DNA of 64,000 nt from Dyadobacter chenhuakuii (GTDB taxonomy: Bacteria; Bacteroidota; Bacteroidia; Cytophagales; Spirosomataceae). The stretch is from the NCBI RefSeq assembly GCF_023821985.2, contig NZ_CP098805.1, positions 682,001 to 746,000 of the forward strand. The letters run 5' to 3'. The notes beneath the pieces were generated by a model. That model did not search any database. It saw only the letters and a program-made list of their open reading frames with translations, and was not told where the DNA came from. This document shows, piece by piece, positions 61,844 through 64,000 of the stretch. Position 1 is the stretch's first letter; each line of letters begins with the position of its first letter. Made by a program: the position numbers and the translations under genes.

Positions 61844-63184
61844 ATGATAAAGACACACTATCAAGCAGCTGGGACTGCGCTATTTGGAATTCTGATAATC
61901 TTCCTGATGATTCGTTGTTCAAGTGGAGATCTGTCAGATTCTTCTTTGAACAAACCAGAGCTCAGCATGAGCAAGTTTTTTGTCGATGAGCGGGCGGCTG
62001 TGAAATTGCTTTCTGGTGTGCATTCTATTGAACAAAATGCCCGAACAACCGAAAGTCGGGAAAGAAGAATTGAGGAAGTAAAGAGCTTTAAGAATGAAAA
62101 AGGCAAAACAGTCTTCTACATTATAAATTACGAGGATAGAGAAGGGTTTGTAATCTTGTCGGCTGATAAGAGGTTGAAACCAATTTTGGCATTTTCAGAA
62201 GACGGATCCTTCGGCGAGAAAACCGACAATCCTGGAATTCAGCTTTGGTTTGATATTATTAAAGAGAATTTCAATGGCGCGCAAAGGCAATCTGAGGCTC
62301 ACATTGATGTTATTAACCATTGGGCGCAACTCGAACAAAATCTGCGAGGCGGTCGCATTTTAGACGAGGCAATCAACACGCCGGAGCTTAGTTGCGAATG
62401 GTTCGTGACGCATCCGTTGCCTGGAAATTCGACGGTGGCCCATTTGACTACCAATTTGTCAACATGGAAACAAGGGATTGGTTATAATGCTTATTGCCCG
62501 GCAGGCGTTGCTGTAAAAAATTGCAAAGGAGATTATCAATGCTCAAAGGCCCCAACTGGTTGTGGCCCGGTTGCAGTTGCGCAGGTTTTGAAGTTTCACC
62601 ACAAACCTGTAACAGCCAATGGGCATGCCTATTCATCGGCAATGTTCAATGCTATGCCTAAAAATGCACCTCCTCAATGCCAGCCCAGCAATGCAAATCA
62701 CATCAACTTGGCACAGCTGATACGCGATGCCGGGAAAGATATGGATGCAGTTTATAATACTATTGTTCCTGCATTGGGCATCCCTATGTCCGGCTCAGGG
62801 TGCCAGACCTGGAGTATACCCGGACATATTGATAATTTTTTTGCAAATCGAGGTTTTACTTCTTTTGATAAAGATTTCTTTGGTAATGCTGCAACTGTTA
62901 GTGAGGAATTGCGGGCAAGCAGACCAGTTATAGTTTTCGGCTCAAACTGCGCTGCTTGTGCCGCAAATCAGCACATTTGGGTCATGGACGGCATAAAGGA
63001 TTTGTATGCAGTTTTTAATGACGCCAATGGCTACTGTTATGAAAATCACTCCATCTATTATCAAATGAATTGGGGCTGGGGGGATATTTCCGAGAACAAT
63101 ACGTGGTTTTCTTATACAGGCATCGTAGGAGCGGGTACCCTATATAACAGTTCAAATATGCGAGCTTACATAATTAAACCTTAA
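61844..63184 (+). CDS. C10 family (streptopain-like) cysteine protease precursor
   Basis: 446 aa. A hydrophobic N-terminal segment (about 12-24) ends IRCSSG; the Arg before the Cys makes this a poor lipobox, so it may be a secreted or a lipid-anchored protein. Residues about 40-160 resemble the Spi_C10 inhibitory prodomain (FYIINYEDREGFVILSADKRLKPILAF). The mature protease has catalytic Cys240 in PTGCGPVAVAQVLKFH and His377 in ANQHIWVMDG, plus the conserved MNWGWGD. Streptopain-type enzymes cleave extracellular proteins. A lipoprotein gene follows 9 bp later, likely in the same transcript. Third positions are A/T-rich compared with nuoBC. Confidence 0.88.
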   Translation: MIKTHYQAAGTALFGILIIFLMIRCSSGDLSDSSLNKPELSMSKFFVDERAAVKLLSGVHSIEQNARTTESRERRIEEVKSFKNEKGKTVFYIINYEDREGFVILSADKRLKPILAFSEDGSFGEKTDNPGIQLWFDIIKENFNGAQRQSEAHIDVINHWAQLEQNLRGGRILDEAINTPELSCEWFVTHPLPGNSTVAHLTTNLSTWKQGIGYNAYCPAGVAVKNCKGDYQCSKAPTGCGPVAVAQVLKFHHKPVTANGHAYSSAMFNAMPKNAPPQCQPSNANHINLAQLIRDAGKDMDAVYNTIVPALGIPMSGSGCQTWSIPGHIDNFFANRGFTSFDKDFFGNAATVSEELRASRPVIVFGSNCAACAANQHIWVMDGIKDLYAVFNDANGYCYENHSIYYQMNWGWGDISENNTWFSYTGIVGAGTLYNSSNMRAYIIKP

Positions 63185-63193
63185 TATACTTGT

Positions 63194-63718
63194 ATGCGAA
63201 CTTTCATACTGATATTGTGTATCAATCTGATGATTGGGTGCCATCCTAAAAATTTAGGGCCTCGAGGGGATGTTATCGGTAATGGCGGCGATGGCATTAC
63301 GGGATACTGGAAAATGACAAAATATGAAGTTAAAGGAAGAGATATGCCTTTGGATAATGTCTCGCAAATGTCATTTCTAAAAACGCAGATTGGTTTTATG
63401 CAAACCGATAGTCTTAAAACTCCTTTTTACAAGCAAGGGACAGGCTATCGGATATTCTCATTTTACGACGTAAATATGGATAGCACGTCCCGCTATTTGG
63501 GCATTTTATACGATTACTGGTACAACAAGAAGACGAAGCAGAGTGCATTCTATTACAGAATGGATGAAACGAACGGATTCTTGGCAGTCATTGATCAGGA
63601 TGTAACTGCGGGACTGACTACCAAGATTAAGTTGAGTAATTTAATGAAAAGCACCGTATACAAACCCGAACTGGATACATTGGGATATACCTATGAGCCG
63701 ACAGCTAAATTTGAATGA
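63194..63718 (+). CDS. Lipoprotein with lipocalin-like start, next to the C10 protease
   Basis: 174 aa. Lipobox LMIGC. The mature protein has the G-x-W lipocalin signature early on (GITGYWKMTKYEVKG) and mostly beta strands after it (TGYRIFSFYDVN, YLGILYDYWY, QSAFYYRMD, GFLAVIDQDV). It follows the protease by 9 bp. Lipocalin-like barrels include staphostatin inhibitors of other bacterial cysteine proteases, so a protective inhibitor is one possibility (inference). It could also be an unrelated surface lipoprotein. Confidence 0.7.
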   Translation: MRTFILILCINLMIGCHPKNLGPRGDVIGNGGDGITGYWKMTKYEVKGRDMPLDNVSQMSFLKTQIGFMQTDSLKTPFYKQGTGYRIFSFYDVNMDSTSRYLGILYDYWYNKKTKQSAFYYRMDETNGFLAVIDQDVTAGLTTKIKLSNLMKSTVYKPELDTLGYTYEPTAKFE

Positions 63719-63778
63719 AGTTGAGCGTCATTTTGTCATTGATTTGCGAACCTGTTCTTATCAACACTAACTTTCCTC

Positions 63779-63980
63779 ATGAAACATCTGACAAAATTTG
63801 GAGTCATTTTGTTATAGTGGTGGGCTAAAAAGGTTCTATAAAATAATGAAGCAAAGTGGAAAGCAGGACAAGCTTGACGCTCTGATTTTATGCCTGAAAT
63901 ACGAGGTGCTGCTAATACGGTCAGGGTTTTCTATACCAATGCAATGCTTCTTTAATGATATAGATTTGGTAGGCTCTTGA
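63779..63980 (+). pseudogene. Possible decayed reading frame at the right edge
   Basis: An ATG at 63779 encodes MKHLTKFGVILL followed by a stop (63815-63817), which looks like a signal-peptide start cut short. A second short frame (63846-63980, 44 codons) shows no known motif. A GTCATTTTGT repeat occurs at about 63727 and 63804. The 282 bp after 63718 otherwise hold nothing I recognise; a decayed gene or plain intergenic DNA are both possible. Confidence 0.25.
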
Positions 63981-64000
63981 AATTCTGTCTGAGAGGGAAG

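Noticed and set aside
1..64000. Search for tRNA/rRNA genes, CRISPR arrays, transposases, integrases and phage genes
   Set aside because: None seen by eye. Short tRNAs could be missed; a tRNA-finding program would settle it.

Overview
The window reads as a chromosomal segment of a Bacteroidota bacterium, most likely a Cytophagales member close to Dyadobacter or Spirosoma (inferred from gene content, not from a database search). The pointers are: recurrent TAnnTTTG-type -7 boxes, often with TTG/TTTG about 19-21 bp upstream, and few recognisable Shine-Dalgarno sites; SusC/TonB-type and PorT-type outer-membrane proteins; bacillithiol synthesis (bshA); a GlnRS; ferritin-like Tat substrates; and DUF4394, DUF4834, HGSNAT-like and LuxE-like families common in this group. 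I see no rRNA, tRNA, CRISPR array, insertion sequence or prophage. Genes lie on both strands, many in short convergent or divergent units closed by strong bidirectional hairpin terminators.

Layout. 1-5.2 kb: a PAS histidine kinase running off the left edge, a GapN-like aldehyde dehydrogenase and a MATE exporter. 5.4-10.6 kb (+): an outer-membrane TonB-type barrel, then a stand-alone receiver and a triple-PAS histidine kinase. 10.6-15.1 kb (-): DMT exporter, old-yellow-enzyme reductase, FUSC membrane protein. 15-21 kb: acetyltransferase, ferritin, small unknown protein, glnS, truA, a semialdehyde dehydrogenase. 20.9-25.7 kb (-): MoxR ATPase, SurA-like foldase and a large PpiC lipoprotein with an embedded OmpA-like domain, probably one envelope-biogenesis operon. 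26-31.9 kb: a small helical protein, VOC protein, HGSNAT-like acyltransferase, a GMC oxidoreductase with its gluconate-dehydrogenase-subunit-3-like partner, and a LuxE-like acyl-activating protein. 32-37.4 kb: two tandem sister lipoproteins, a histidine kinase, hemA and two tandem ferritin-like Tat proteins. 37.7-48 kb (-): DUF4394 lipoprotein, ABC exporter, DEAD-type helicase, porin, J-domain protein, DMT exporter, purN, TapB-like protein, UbiA prenyltransferase. 48.2-52.4 kb (+): bshA, NDH-2, DUF4834 and an A/T-rich C1q-like surface protein. 52.6-60.4 kb (-): a short carB, an Omp85-like barrel, a redox-inactive thioredoxin-like protein, nuoC and nuoB. 60.5-64 kb: a barrel protein, an HTH regulator, a C10 cysteine protease and a lipocalin-like lipoprotein.

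The best candidate for an undescribed system is at the right end. A divergent HTH regulator and a C10 protease/lipoprotein pair share one intergenic region, with three TTATAAGCA direct repeats at 20- and 21-bp spacing placed between two predicted promoters. Other points worth checking are the OmpA-PpiC fusion, an isolated nuoBC pair, a CarB without its allosteric domain, a GapN-like enzyme lacking the usual catalytic glutamate, and two genes whose -7 boxes abut the start codon (possible leaderless mRNAs). Start codons were moved from the longest frame where an ATG, signal peptide, neighbour overlap or promoter decided it.
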